Shown here: piece after piece, positions 8,310-17,531 of the stretch
How the letters are laid out: each line of letters starts with the position of its first letter
Position numbering within the stretch: position 1 is the first letter of the stretch
Source: Deinococcus sedimenti
GTDB taxonomy: Bacteria > Deinococcota > Deinococci > Deinococcales > Deinococcaceae
Length of the DNA: 64,000 bases
Assembly (NCBI RefSeq): GCF_014648135.1
Contig: NZ_BMQN01000003.1
Coordinates: forward strand, 62,001 to 126,000
Reading direction: 5' to 3'
Program-made: the position numbers and the translations under genes
Notes under the pieces: generated by a model
What the model was told of the DNA's origin: nothing
The model's database searches: none
What the model saw: the letters and a program-made list of their open reading frames with translations, nothing else

Positions 8310-9551
8310 TCAGTCCAGCAGGTTATGCAGGTCCAGGCTCTTCCAGTCGGAGTGAGCCGGGGTGATCGCCGTGCCGAGCGAGAACAGCCGCGCGTAGTGG
8401 TTGGCGGGGGTGCCGGACTCGGACAGCTGCATGGCGAGCGCCGCCGCGGCGATCGGGGTGCTGAACGACGTGCCGGACCAGCTGGCTTCCCGCCCGGCCG
8501 GGTACAGCGAGCGGAGACCCTCACCGGGCGCGAAGAGCATCCGGGGACCGGTGGCGCTGAAGCTGCTGGGCTGGCCCTGGGCGGTCACGCTGCCGACCGC
8601 GACGCCGCTGCCGGTCGCCGCGAGGTATGCGGCGGGGTAGTCGAGCTGGGCCGCTCCGGAGTTCCCGGCGGCCGCGGCGATCTCGACGCCTCTGGACTGC
8701 GCGTAGTCCAGCGCGCTGCGCAGCGCGGGCGAGTCGGTGTCGGTGCCGACGCTGAGGTTCAGGACGTCCGCGCCGTGATCGGCGGCCCAGATGATGCCCT
8801 GCACGAGGTCCAGCACGTAGCCGCTGCCGTCCTCGGCGAGCACCTGCACGGGCAGGATGCGGCTCTTGGGCGCGACCTGCAGGGCCACGCCGGCCACGGC
8901 GGTGGCGTGCCCGTAGGCGGCGCCGGTGCCGGACGCGCCGGTCACGGTGGGGCTCGCGTCATCGGAGGCGAAGTCGTACCAGTTGTTGCTGTTCACGAGG
9001 GATTCGCTCAGCGCGGGGTGCGCGGTGTCCATCGGGCCGTCGATGACGGCGATGACGGGGTCACCGTGGTAGCGGCTGCTGAGCTGCGCGTCCCTGACGC
9101 CGATCGCCAGGAATTCCTGGGAGTTCTGCGGGAATACCGTGAAGCGGTTGCCATCCCAGCCGTTGCCGATGTGCTCGCCGAAGTTGCGCAGGGAGGTGGC
9201 CCAGATCTTGTCGCCGCTGGCCCATGCCGTGATGCCCGTCGCCCAGATCTTGTCGCCGCTGGCGTGCGTCTCGCTGTCCGGCACGCTGACGCGCCGCTCG
9301 TTGCGCTCGGCCTTCAGACCGGACGCGGCGAGCGGCGCGGCGGTCGGGTTGCCGATCACCGCGAAGGTGGCGGTGCGCGCCTCGACGGTCCCGCCGTACC
9401 GGCGGGCGAGGTCCGCGTCGGTCGTGGTCGGGGTCACGGGTACCGTCACGAGCGTGGCGGGACGCGCGGCCGACGGGGCGGGCACGGGGCTGGTGGAGCA
9501 GGCGGAGAGAAGACTGAGGGTCAGGGCGGCGCAGGTGAGGGATCTCCGCAT
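8310..9551 (-). CDS. Subtilisin-like (S8) serine protease, lipoprotein
   Basis: 413 residues with a lipoprotein signal peptide (LLSAC, Cys18). The triad is visible: Asp in AVIDG (~165), His in YGHATAVAG (~214), Ser in SGTSFSTP (~369). The oxyanion Asn is in AAAGNSG. Before the catalytic domain the nonapeptide ASGDKIWAT occurs twice 15 residues apart (~98-122), with matching DNA repeats. The enzyme is probably anchored outside the membrane and secreted as a zymogen. AAGGAG lies eight bases before the ATG, with TACACT further upstream as the -10, so unlike many neighbours it has a leader. It shares a transcript with the cyclic-di-GMP gene, a pairing whose meaning is unclear. Confidence 0.92.
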   Translation of the reverse strand: MRRSLTCAALTLSLLSACSTSPVPAPSAARPATLVTVPVTPTTTDADLARRYGGTVEARTATFAVIGNPTAAPLAASGLKAERNERRVSVPDSETHASGDKIWATGITAWASGDKIWATSLRNFGEHIGNGWDGNRFTVFPQNSQEFLAIGVRDAQLSSRYHGDPVIAVIDGPMDTAHPALSESLVNSNNWYDFASDDASPTVTGASGTGAAYGHATAVAGVALQVAPKSRILPVQVLAEDGSGYVLDLVQGIIWAADHGADVLNLSVGTDTDSPALRSALDYAQSRGVEIAAAAGNSGAAQLDYPAAYLAATGSGVAVGSVTAQGQPSSFSATGPRMLFAPGEGLRSLYPAGREASWSGTSFSTPIAAAALAMQLSESGTPANHYARLFSLGTAITPAHSDWKSLDLHNLLD

Positions 9552-9689
9552 GTTGAATAGCTCCTTGGTTCGTGGTGCGCTTGAGTGTACACCGCTCAGC
9601 AGATGTTCATGAAAACGTTACAGAAGAGGTCCGGACCGGAACACGCTGGGCGTCGCCCACAGGATACCGGACGCGATCTAACACGTCTC

Positions 9690-10613
9690 TCACTGTTCAT
9701 CATGATCAAGATCGGGCTGTCCGGCTGTGGGAAACACCACGGACGGACCCGCCAGGCGGGCTGCGGCCACGGCATGATCCCTGAAGGCCACGCTCATGCC
9801 CGGCAGGGCCAGCGCCAGCGCCGACTCGAACCGCGCACTGACCCGCAGCGCCCCGCCGGACACCACTGTGGGCCGCGGCGCAGGCAGCCGTGCCTGCACG
9901 GTGCGCGCCAGCGCCGCCAGAGCGTGCGCCGCGTCGCGCAGCATCGCCTGCGCGGCCGCGTCGCCCCGGTCGGCCGCGCGGCCCACGGCGGGCGCCAGGG
10001 TGGCGACCGCCGCCGCGCCGGGCGCGTGATACGCCAGGTGCCGCAGGGTGTCCCAGTCGAGGCCACCGGCGACGCCGCGGACCTCTTCGGCCAGCGGACC
10101 CTGCGGGTCGCGGCCCTGGTCGAGCTGCCCGGTCACCCAGCGCAGCGCCGCGCGGCCCAGCGCGTACCCGGCGCCGTCGTCGTCGATGTGGTAGCCGTGC
10201 CCGCCCGCACGCAGCAGCGTGCCGTCCGCCGCGAGATGACACGCCAGACTGCCGGTCCCCGCGTAGACCAGCACGCCCTCACCGGGCCGGAAGTGCGCCC
10301 GGTAGGCCAGCACCAGATCACTCTCGAGCCGGACCCGCTCCGGGTGGAGCCCCAGCGCCGCCGCGAGGCGAGCGTGCAGGTCAGCCGCGTCGGGCCGGCC
10401 GGGACCGAAGCCGGGCAGGCCGGCGTGCACCCAGTCCGGCCGGGCGGGCAGCGCGCCGGTCAGCGCGGCGAGGCTCGCCTGCCCGCCCGGCGTGCCGAGC
10501 AGCGCGGCCGTCAGGGGCGGCGCGAAGCCGTGGGCGAGGGTCGTCTCGCCGCGCAGCAGGTGCCACTTGCTGCGGCTGCCGCCCAGATCGAGGCCCAGTC
10601 GAAGGGGAGTCAC
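9690..10613 (-). CDS. BadF/GlcNAc-kinase-like ATPase (sugar kinase)
   Basis: 307 residues of the actin-like ATPase fold. The phosphate-1 motif LGLDLGGSRSKWHL (~6-19), the phosphate-2 region VYAGTGS (~125) and IDDDGAGYALG (~150) fit the BadF/BadG/BcrA/BcrD family, which includes N-acetylglucosamine kinase. The substrate is therefore probably an amino sugar, but sequence alone does not fix it. The GTG start is preceded six bases upstream by CAGAAT, a leaderless-type signal. It lies 28 bases after pprA on the same strand and may be cotranscribed, which would place a cell-wall sugar kinase under DNA-damage control. Confidence 0.75.
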   Translation of the reverse strand: MTPLRLGLDLGGSRSKWHLLRGETTLAHGFAPPLTAALLGTPGGQASLAALTGALPARPDWVHAGLPGFGPGRPDAADLHARLAAALGLHPERVRLESDLVLAYRAHFRPGEGVLVYAGTGSLACHLAADGTLLRAGGHGYHIDDDGAGYALGRAALRWVTGQLDQGRDPQGPLAEEVRGVAGGLDWDTLRHLAYHAPGAAAVATLAPAVGRAADRGDAAAQAMLRDAAHALAALARTVQARLPAPRPTVVSGGALRVSARFESALALALPGMSVAFRDHAVAAARLAGPSVVFPTAGQPDLDHDEQ

Positions 10614-10641
10614 CGGGCCATTCTGGCACCCGGTCGCCGCC

Positions 10642-11505
10642 TCAGCGGTTGGTCAGGCCGTGACGCAGCACCTCGGACAGCTGACGGGTGGTGTGCCCCT
10701 GCAACTCCTCGAGTTCAGCGGCCGCGGCGCGCAGCAGCGCGCGGTGACTCTCGGCGTTGCGGGCCTCGGCGCCGGTGGCCGAGTGCACGGTGGCCTGAAC
10801 CGTGAAGTGCGCGTCCGGCAGCAGGTTGAGGTTGCTGCGCGCGCCGGCGTGCCGCGCGCCGAGCAGCGCGCCCAGCATGCCGACCTCCTCGCTGCGGCGC
10901 ATCAGTTCACGCTGGAAGGTGCGGTCCTTGATGCCGGTGATGACGTCCCACGCGGCGTCGGACAGGGCCGCCTCGGCGCTGGCGGGGCGGGCGGCCTCCA
11001 CGAACAGGGTCTCGCCCTGACGCCACGTGCGGTGCAGCATCTCGCCGCGGCCCGGCGTCCAGAGCGTCTCGAAGTCGCGGGCGTCCTCGATGAGGACCTT
11101 CAGGCGCGCGGCGGGCGCGTCGCCGGGAACGCGGGGGCCGTCGGGCAGCGCGCCCCACAGGCTCAGGCCGCGCTCGTCGGTGGCGCGCATGTCCTCGTAC
11201 GCCTGGGCGAGCGCGGCGACGCCGTCACTGAGCCGCGCGACCGGGCGGCCGTCCACGAGGAAGTCGATGTCGGTGCCGTCAGTGCGGGCGGCGTGGGCGA
11301 GGTGGTGCAGGCCCAGACCCCAGCGGCGCTGCGCAGCGCCGAGCGCCTCGGTCAGCGCCTGGTCGAGGGTGGGCGTGTCGACGCCGCTCTGGACCAGCGC
11401 GTCGATCTGGCTGTCGACGGCGGCCGTGGCCATCAGGGCGTCGAAGGCGCGGTAGGGGTTCGGGGTGGCGGAGGCGGGCTCGGATTTGGTCTTGGGTCTG
11501 GCCAT
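10642..11505 (-). CDS. pprA: DNA repair protein PprA
   Basis: 287 residues, matching Deinococcus PprA over its length as I recall that protein: [52 protein letters not shown] and the C-terminal [13 protein letters not shown]. PprA polymerises on DNA, binds double-strand ends, stimulates ligation and helps segregate chromosomes after irradiation. Members are about 280-290 residues, so this one is complete. The start at ATG 11505 (MARPKTKSE) is chosen from the conserved N-terminus; a longer frame to 11553 is not supported. In D. radiodurans the gene belongs to the radiation/desiccation regulon repressed by DdrO; a degenerate site lies just upstream here. The sugar kinase follows. Confidence 0.95.
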   Translation of the reverse strand: MARPKTKSEPASATPNPYRAFDALMATAAVDSQIDALVQSGVDTPTLDQALTEALGAAQRRWGLGLHHLAHAARTDGTDIDFLVDGRPVARLSDGVAALAQAYEDMRATDERGLSLWGALPDGPRVPGDAPAARLKVLIEDARDFETLWTPGRGEMLHRTWRQGETLFVEAARPASAEAALSDAAWDVITGIKDRTFQRELMRRSEEVGMLGALLGARHAGARSNLNLLPDAHFTVQATVHSATGAEARNAESHRALLRAAAAELEELQGHTTRQLSEVLRHGLTNR

Positions 11506-11515
11506 GATGGTCCTA

Positions 11516-11532
11516 TTCTGCCCTGAACAGAG
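11516..11532 (-). promoter_or_regulatory. Candidate degenerate RDRM (DdrO operator) before pprA
   Basis: TTCTG-CCCTGAA-CAGAG keeps the 5-7-5 layout of the radiation/desiccation response motif (TTATG-N7-CATAA) and matches about 10 of 17 positions. It lies 11-27 bases before the pprA ATG, overlapping where the -10 should be. Position and known regulation of pprA favour it; the weak match is against it. Confidence 0.4.
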
Positions 11533-11685
11533 CGTGGGGTGTGTTCCCCGCACACCATAGCGTGCCCACCCGGCCCGGTGGCCCGCCCCAGTCCAGCCGC
11601 GCTACGGCCCGGACGGAACGGAGGTCGGGCCAGGGCAGCGCGGCGGACGCGGGGCCGCAGGCGGGCGCGCTATGGTTTTCAGCAG

Positions 11686-14199
11686 ATGACGAACGACCGT
11701 GCCCCTGCGGACGCCTGGCTGGAGTTGACGCTGGCCCTGACGCAGACCCAGAGCCTTCACGAGGTGCAGGCCCTGCTCGCCGGTCCACTGGCCCGCCACG
11801 CCGGTCTCGACGCGGCGCTCGTCCTCGGCACGACACCGGACGGCGTGCCCCTGCCCGGCCCGGACGGACAACCCGCGACCCTGCACCTGGGGCGGACGCC
11901 GGCGCGCGAGGCGCAGGCGCTCACGCGGCTGCTCAGCTGGCACCTCACGGCCCTGAGCGGCGCGGACGACACGCTGCGCGCCTTCCTGCAGGTCACCGAG
12001 CGGCTCGGCTCGGAGATCGAGTTCGGGGCGCTGAACCTCCTGATGGACCAGGTGCTGCGCGAGCTGCTGCCCGGCCTGACCGTCAGCGTGCTGGAACGTG
12101 CCGAGCGCAGCTGGACCATCCGCTTCATCTCCGACGTGGCGACCACGGCGCTGCGGGTCCCGCAACCCGACGGGCTGGCGGCCGAGGTGCCGCTGCTGCG
12201 GCAGGCCGAACGCAGCCGCGGGCCGGTGTTCGTGGAGGACTGGAACGCGCAGGAGCAGCTCGTTCCAGCCAGCGACGCCTACCGGATCGCGGCCGCGCAG
12301 GCGTTCGACCTGCCCGAGTGGCCCCGGACGGTCCTCACGGCGGGCTGCACCGCGCGCCGCCACTGGTCCGCGCAGGACCGGGCGCTGTTCAGCGGCGCGG
12401 CGCGCGCCTACGGGCACGCGCTCGACCGGGTGGCCAGCGCGCAGCAGCTGGCCCTGGAGCGCGCCACGCTGCGCGCCCTGGTCGAATTCAAGGAGCGGGC
12501 CGCGCACTCCATGAACGTGGGCGACCTGGCCGGGCAGGCCGCGCAGGTGCTGCGCGACATGCTCGACCGCCTGACCGTCGGGTACCTCGTGCCCGACGGG
12601 ACCCGCTGGCGGGCCGAGGTGCTGCAGGGCGACCTGCCTGATCGCCTGGCGCAGCAGCTGCGGGCCGGGGTGCCCATGCAGGACGCCGACACCCGCGAGG
12701 CGCTGCAGGGCGGTCACGCGATGTTCCTGCCGCTGCAGTCGGCGGCGCTGGAGCACGTGCCGGGCATGGACGCCTTCGGGGCAGTCGCGCTGCACCCCAT
12801 GCTGGTCAACGGGCAGCTGACCGGGCTGCTGGCCATGGCCACCAACCGCGCGCCGGACTGGACCGAACGGGAACGCAGCGTGTTCCGCACGGTCGGGCGG
12901 AGTCTGGCGCAGGCGGTGGAACGCGAGGCGCGCGAGCGGCGGCTGGCGCGCCAGCACGCGGAACTGCAGGCGCAGGCGCGCTCGCTGCAGGCGTTCGCGC
13001 AACTCAGCGCGGACCTGGGCGTACAGGAGGACCGCTACGCCCTGATCCGCCGCGCGCAGGAGGTGGCGCTCAGCCTGCTGCCGGCCGGATTCGCCGTGTA
13101 CTACGAACCCGACGGCGAGCTCTGGCGGCTGCGCTCGCAGGTGGGCAGCCTGCGCGACGACCTGCTCCAGCAGCAGGTGGACCGCGGGCTGCCGCTCGAC
13201 AGCGCGCGCAACCTCACGACGCCCTGGCAGAGCGGCGCGCCGTACTACCAGGACCAGTACGATCCGGACACCGATCACCTCGCGCGGGCCGGCGCGGTCG
13301 TGGGCGCGTCGGCGACGGTCCCAGTGCGTCAGGGCGGGGTGCCCGTGGGGGTGTTCGCGATCGGGCAGTACGAGCCGCACGTGTGGACCCCGGCCGACCG
13401 CGCGCTGATCGAGGGCGTCACGCGCAGCCTGCAATTGGCGCTGGACCGCGCCGCGAGCCTGGCAGAGCTGCGCCGCACGTCGCAGGACACCGCGCGCAGC
13501 AACGCGGCGCTGCAGGCCGCCAACGAGGAACTCGAGGCGTTCGCGTACTCGGTCAGTCACGACCTGCGCGCGCCGGTGCGGCACATTTCCGGGTTCACGG
13601 ACCTGCTGCGCAAATCGCTGGGGGACCTGTCGGGAACGCCGAAAGCCGAGCGGTACCTGACCATCATCACCGAGTCCGCCGGGCAGATGAACGCGCTGAT
13701 CGACGCGATGCTGGCCCTCTCGCGCGTCACGCGGCAGGAACTGCACCTGCGGGACGTGGACCTCAACGAGGTCGTGGCCGGCGTGCAGGCCACCCTGGGG
13801 CCTGAACTGGCCGGGCGGGACGTGACGTTCCGCGTGGCGGAGCTGCCCACTGTGCAGGTGGACGCGGCGCTGATCCGTCAGGTGATGACCAACCTGCTGT
13901 CCAACGCCGTCAAGTACACCGAGCGGCAACCGGACGCGCTGATCGAGGTGTGGGCGCAGGGCACGCCGGACGAGTGGCAGGTGTTCGTGCGGGACAACGG
14001 CGTGGGGTTCGACCCGGCGTACGCGCACAAGCTGTTCGGGGTGTTCCAGCGCCTGCACCGCGCCGAGGAGTTCGGCGGGACCGGCGTGGGGCTGGCCAAC
14101 GTGCGGCGCATCATCCAGCGGCACGGGGGGACCATTCAGGCGGAAGGTCGCCCCGGGGCGGGAGCGACCTTCTGGTTCTCGTTACCCCGCACGTCCTGA
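11686..14199 (+). CDS. GAF-domain sensor histidine kinase
   Basis: 837 residues, no membrane segments. The first ~600 residues contain three GAF-like sensor regions (about 110-290, 310-440, 455-605). A helical linker leads to HisKA with H-box SVSHDLRAPVR (~620) and HATPase with N-box LLSNAVKYT, DNGVGFD and GGTGVGLA. No chromophore-binding Cys context of phytochromes is evident, so the ligand is unknown. ATG 11686 is chosen for the TATGGT hexamer (11671-11676) nine bases upstream; the frame extends open to 11539 without a signal. No response regulator is adjacent, so its partner is encoded elsewhere. It diverges from pprA across 180 bp. Confidence 0.88.
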   Translation: MTNDRAPADAWLELTLALTQTQSLHEVQALLAGPLARHAGLDAALVLGTTPDGVPLPGPDGQPATLHLGRTPAREAQALTRLLSWHLTALSGADDTLRAFLQVTERLGSEIEFGALNLLMDQVLRELLPGLTVSVLERAERSWTIRFISDVATTALRVPQPDGLAAEVPLLRQAERSRGPVFVEDWNAQEQLVPASDAYRIAAAQAFDLPEWPRTVLTAGCTARRHWSAQDRALFSGAARAYGHALDRVASAQQLALERATLRALVEFKERAAHSMNVGDLAGQAAQVLRDMLDRLTVGYLVPDGTRWRAEVLQGDLPDRLAQQLRAGVPMQDADTREALQGGHAMFLPLQSAALEHVPGMDAFGAVALHPMLVNGQLTGLLAMATNRAPDWTERERSVFRTVGRSLAQAVEREARERRLARQHAELQAQARSLQAFAQLSADLGVQEDRYALIRRAQEVALSLLPAGFAVYYEPDGELWRLRSQVGSLRDDLLQQQVDRGLPLDSARNLTTPWQSGAPYYQDQYDPDTDHLARAGAVVGASATVPVRQGGVPVGVFAIGQYEPHVWTPADRALIEGVTRSLQLALDRAASLAELRRTSQDTARSNAALQAANEELEAFAYSVSHDLRAPVRHISGFTDLLRKSLGDLSGTPKAERYLTIITESAGQMNALIDAMLALSRVTRQELHLRDVDLNEVVAGVQATLGPELAGRDVTFRVAELPTVQVDAALIRQVMTNLLSNAVKYTERQPDALIEVWAQGTPDEWQVFVRDNGVGFDPAYAHKLFGVFQRLHRAEEFGGTGVGLANVRRIIQRHGGTIQAEGRPGAGATFWFSLPRTS

Positions 14200-14215
14200 C
14201 GCGCCGGGGCGACCT

Positions 14216-15793
14216 TCAGCGCAGCACGTAGCCCTGTGCGAGGTCGGTGTACGCGAGGACCTGACTGTCCTGCCACGCCTGGTCGCGGCCGAGTTCCTCC
14301 GCGAGGATCGCGGCGACGCGGGGGGCGGCCTCGATGCTCGCCCGGGCGTTCAGGAGCAGGGCGCGCAGGCGGCGCGAGAGGACGTCCTCGGCGGTGCGGG
14401 CCTGTTCGCTGCGGGCCGCCCAGCGGACCTCGGCCTCGGTGTAGGGCAGCTGCGGGTGCAGGGGTACGTTCGCGCCGGGCAGCGCCTGGACGCGTTCGGC
14501 GTCGGTGCCGTACACCTTCCAGTGGTCCGGCATGTCCTGGGTGGTCGCGCCGTGCAGTTTCAGACCCGCCGTGAGGCTCAGCCGCTCGGGGAGTCCGGCC
14601 TGCGCGGCGGCGCGGTTGACGGTGTCCTCGCCCATGCGGCGGTAGGTGGTCCACTTGCCGCCGGTCAGGGTGATCAGCCCGCCGTCGCTGATGCGGATGA
14701 CGTGATCGCGCGAGAGGCTCTTGGTATCGGTCCCCTCGGCGGCCTTCACCAGGGGGCGCAGGCCGGCGTACACGCTGCGGACGTCCGCGCGGGTGGGGGC
14801 GGGGTCCATGTACTGCGCGGCGGTGCGCAGGATGAACTCGACCTCCTCGGGCAGCGCGCGGGGTTCCGGGCTGGTGTCCGGGACGGGCGTGTCGGTGGTG
14901 CCGATCACGACGTGGTCGTGCCAGGGCACGGCGAACAGCACGCGGCCGTCGTCGGTGCGCGGCACCATGATGGCGCTGTCGCCGGGCAGGAAGTGGCGGT
15001 CCACGACGACGTGCACGCCCTGGCTGGGGGACAGCATGGGTTTCACGGTGGGGTTCTCCATGCGGCGCACGTCGTCGACGAACACGCCGGTGGCGTTCAC
15101 GACGGCCCTGGCGCGGACCTCGTGCACCTGTCCGGTCTCGTCGTCGCGGAAGCGGGCGCCGACCACGCGGCCCCCGTCCCTGATCAGGTCCACGACGGGC
15201 GCGTGGTTCAGGGCGACGCCGCCGTGGTTTTCCAGGGTGCGCAGCAGGGTCACGGCCAGGCGCGCGTCGTCGAACTGCCCGTCGAAGTAGAGGATGCCGC
15301 CCTTCAGGGCGTCCTTTTTCAGGGTGGGGGTGCGGGTCAGGGCCTGGGTTTTATTCACGTAGCGGCTGGCCTGCAGGTTGAGTTTCCCGGCGAGCAGGTC
15401 GTACATCTTCAGCCCGATGCCGTAGAAGGGCGCGGCCCACCACTTGTACGCGGCGATCAGGAAGCCCAGGTCGCGCACGAGGTGCGGGGCGTTCTGCTTC
15501 ATGAGGCCGCGTTCGTGCAGCGCCTCGCGCACCAGCGAGACGTTCCCCTGCGCGAGGTACCTCACGCCGCCGTGCACGAGTTTCGTCGAGCGACTGCTGG
15601 TGCCCTTGGCGTAGTCGTGCGCTTCGAGGAGCAGGGTGCGGTAGCCGCGCGTGGCGGCCTCCAGCGCGGTGCCCAGCCCGGAGGCGCCGCCGCCGATCAC
15701 CAGGAGGTCCCAGGTGTCGGGAGTGGTGGCGGCGCTCAGGGCGGCGTGGCGGGGGTCGGGGGTCGGGGTGGCAGGGTGCGCGTCTGGGGTCAT
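14216..15793 (-). CDS. glpD: Aerobic glycerol-3-phosphate dehydrogenase
   Basis: 525 residues, normal for GlpD. The FAD-binding Rossmann motif VIGGGASGLGTALEA lies at ~32-46, followed by SSRSTKLVHGGVRYL, TTDTPVPDTSPEP and the C-terminal TGGKWTTYRRM region. The enzyme oxidises sn-glycerol 3-phosphate to dihydroxyacetone phosphate and passes electrons to quinone at the inner membrane face. GGAAGG precedes the ATG by eight bases. It lies downstream of glpK on the same strand but 115 bp away with its own promoter: TACATT (15835-15830) abutting the dyad TGAACGGATGTTCG, which is shared with the glpK/regulator gap. No glycerol facilitator gene is present in the window. Confidence 0.95.
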   Translation of the reverse strand: MTPDAHPATPTPDPRHAALSAATTPDTWDLLVIGGGASGLGTALEAATRGYRTLLLEAHDYAKGTSSRSTKLVHGGVRYLAQGNVSLVREALHERGLMKQNAPHLVRDLGFLIAAYKWWAAPFYGIGLKMYDLLAGKLNLQASRYVNKTQALTRTPTLKKDALKGGILYFDGQFDDARLAVTLLRTLENHGGVALNHAPVVDLIRDGGRVVGARFRDDETGQVHEVRARAVVNATGVFVDDVRRMENPTVKPMLSPSQGVHVVVDRHFLPGDSAIMVPRTDDGRVLFAVPWHDHVVIGTTDTPVPDTSPEPRALPEEVEFILRTAAQYMDPAPTRADVRSVYAGLRPLVKAAEGTDTKSLSRDHVIRISDGGLITLTGGKWTTYRRMGEDTVNRAAAQAGLPERLSLTAGLKLHGATTQDMPDHWKVYGTDAERVQALPGANVPLHPQLPYTEAEVRWAARSEQARTAEDVLSRRLRALLLNARASIEAAPRVAAILAEELGRDQAWQDSQVLAYTDLAQGYVLR

Positions 15794-15835
15794 GGGGTCA
15801 ACCTTCCGGTGGGGTGAGGAGGAGCAAACAATGTA

Positions 15836-15849
15836 TGAACGGATGTTCG
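15836..15849 (-). promoter_or_regulatory. Operator-like dyad in the glpD promoter
   Basis: TGAACGGATGTTCG is an inverted repeat (GAAC-GGAT-GTTC) directly upstream of the glpD -10 (TACATT, 15835-15830). It matches the dyad at 17488-17501 at 12 of 14 positions. A further GAAC half-site lies near 15857-15862. Confidence 0.6.
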
Positions 15850-15907
15850 CACACTTTGAACGTTTGTGCAGTGGCGTGGACTACACAGCGCCTCCGCCCG
15901 GTCCCGT

Positions 15908-17404
15908 TCAGCGCTCGTCCTCCCAGTCGCGGGCGCGGCTGACCGCCTTCTTCCAGCGGCGCATCAGGCGCTCCCGCTCCGCGGCGTCCATCTGCGGCTC
16001 GAATCTCTTGCCTTCCTGCCACTGCGCGGCGATCTCGTCCGCGCTGCCCCAGAAGCCCACCGCCAGCCCCGCCAGGTACGCCGCGCCCAGCGCGGTCGTC
16101 TCGGTCACCTGCGGGCGCACGACCGGCACGCCCAGGATGTCCGCCTGGAACTGCATCATCAGGTCGTTCGTGCTGGCCCCGCCGTCCACGCGCAGTTCGC
16201 GCAACGGCTGCCCCGCGTCCTTCTGCATGGCCTCCAGCAGCTCGGCCGACTGGAACGCCACGCTCTCCAGGGCGGCGCGGGCCACGTGCGCCTTCGTCGT
16301 GCCGCGCGTCAGGCCGATCAGGGTGCCGCGCGCGTACGGATCCCAGTACGGTGCGCCCAGCCCCACGAACGCCGGGACGAACATCACGCCCTCGCTGCTG
16401 CTCACCGAACGGGCCAGCGCCTCGACCTCGCTGCTGTCACGGATCAGGTTCAGGCCGTCGCGCAGCCACTGGACCACGGCGCCCGCGATAAACACGCTGC
16501 CCTCCAGCGCGTATGTGCGCTGCCCGCCCAGCTGCCACGCCACGGTGGTCAGCAGCTTGTTCTGGCTGGGGACCGCCTCGCTCCCGGTGTTCATGAGCAT
16601 GAAGCAGCCGGTGCCGTAGGTGTTCTTCGCCATACCGGGCTCCAGGCACGCCTGCCCGAACGTCGCGGCCTGCTGGTCCCCGCCGATCCCCGCGATCGGG
16701 ATGCGCGCCCCGAGCAGGCCCTCGGCGGTCTGCCCGTACACCTCCGAGGAGTCCCGAACCTGCGGCAGCACGCTGCGCGGCACGTTCAGGATGTTCAGCA
16801 GTTCGTCGTCCCAGTCGCCGGTGTGGATATTGAACAGCAGCGTGCGGCTGGCGTTCGTGGCGTCCGTGACGTGCAGTTCGCCGCCGGTCAGGTTGAACAC
16901 CAGCCACGAGTCGATGGTGCCGAACGCCAGTTCGCCCCGCTCCGCGCGTTCGCGGGCGCCGGGGACGTGGTCGAGCAGCCACCGCACCTTCGTGCCGCTG
17001 AAGTACGCGTCGAGGACCAGTCCGGTCTTCTGCTGGAAGGTCGCCTCGTGCGCCGCGCGGATCTCGTCGCAGTACGGCGCGGTGCGGCGGTCCTGCCACA
17101 CGATGGCGTGGTGGATGGGCTGCCCGGTGCGGCGGTCCCAGATCAGGGTCGTCTCGCGCTGGTTGGTGATGCCGATCGCGGCGACGTCCGAGGCGCGGAT
17201 GCCCGCGCGGGTGATGGCCTCCTGCGCCACGCCGATCTGCGTGCCCCAGATCTCGTTCGCGTCGTGCTCAACGAGGCCGGGCCGGGGGAAGTGCTGCGTG
17301 AATTCCTTCTGCGCGCGGGCGCGCACCTGACCCTGGCGGTCGAAGACGATGGCGCGGCTGCTGGTGGTGCCCTGATCCAGGGCGAGGATGAACTGCTCGG
17401 GCAT
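15908..17404 (-). CDS. glpK: Glycerol kinase
   Basis: 498 residues, standard for Glp[17 protein letters not shown] (~7-22) is the FGGY phosphate-binding motif; [10 protein letters not shown], the [14 protein letters not shown] region, [11 protein letters not shown] and [18 protein letters not shown] follow. It phosphorylates glycerol with ATP in the cytosol, feeding GlpD. ATG 17404 ([11 protein letters not shown]) is used rather than the longer frame to 17455, because the family starts there and an AGAGG-like site precedes it. It is transcribed divergently from the SorC-type regulator across 127 bp containing a perfect dyad, so both genes are probably controlled from there. Confidence 0.96.
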   Translation of the reverse strand: MPEQFILALDQGTTSSRAIVFDRQGQVRARAQKEFTQHFPRPGLVEHDANEIWGTQIGVAQEAITRAGIRASDVAAIGITNQRETTLIWDRRTGQPIHHAIVWQDRRTAPYCDEIRAAHEATFQQKTGLVLDAYFSGTKVRWLLDHVPGARERAERGELAFGTIDSWLVFNLTGGELHVTDATNASRTLLFNIHTGDWDDELLNILNVPRSVLPQVRDSSEVYGQTAEGLLGARIPIAGIGGDQQAATFGQACLEPGMAKNTYGTGCFMLMNTGSEAVPSQNKLLTTVAWQLGGQRTYALEGSVFIAGAVVQWLRDGLNLIRDSSEVEALARSVSSSEGVMFVPAFVGLGAPYWDPYARGTLIGLTRGTTKAHVARAALESVAFQSAELLEAMQKDAGQPLRELRVDGGASTNDLMMQFQADILGVPVVRPQVTETTALGAAYLAGLAVGFWGSADEIAAQWQEGKRFEPQMDAAERERLMRRWKKAVSRARDWEDER

Positions 17405-17487
17405 GCGGGGAACCTCTGTGGGGGAGAGCGGGGGTGGGGCGGTCCCGCCCATCATTGCCCCGGGGCTGAACAGCCGTCAACACTCCA

Positions 17488-17501
17488 TGAACAGATGTTC
17501 A
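17488..17501. promoter_or_regulatory. Operator-like dyad between glpK and the SorC-type regulator
   Basis: TGAACAGATGTTCA is a near-perfect palindrome with TGAAC/GTTCA arms and a four-base centre. It sits 18 bases upstream of TATGCT, the -10 of the regulator gene, and 84 bases upstream of glpK. The same dyad with two changes precedes glpD. Confidence 0.65.
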
Positions 17502-17531
17502 GAGTCCGGGGTGTGGGGTATGCTCAGGCCC

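Noticed and set aside
10492..11526. 344-codon plus frame opposite pprA
   Set aside because: Val/Gly/Gln-rich antisense shadow; the minus strand encodes complete PprA.
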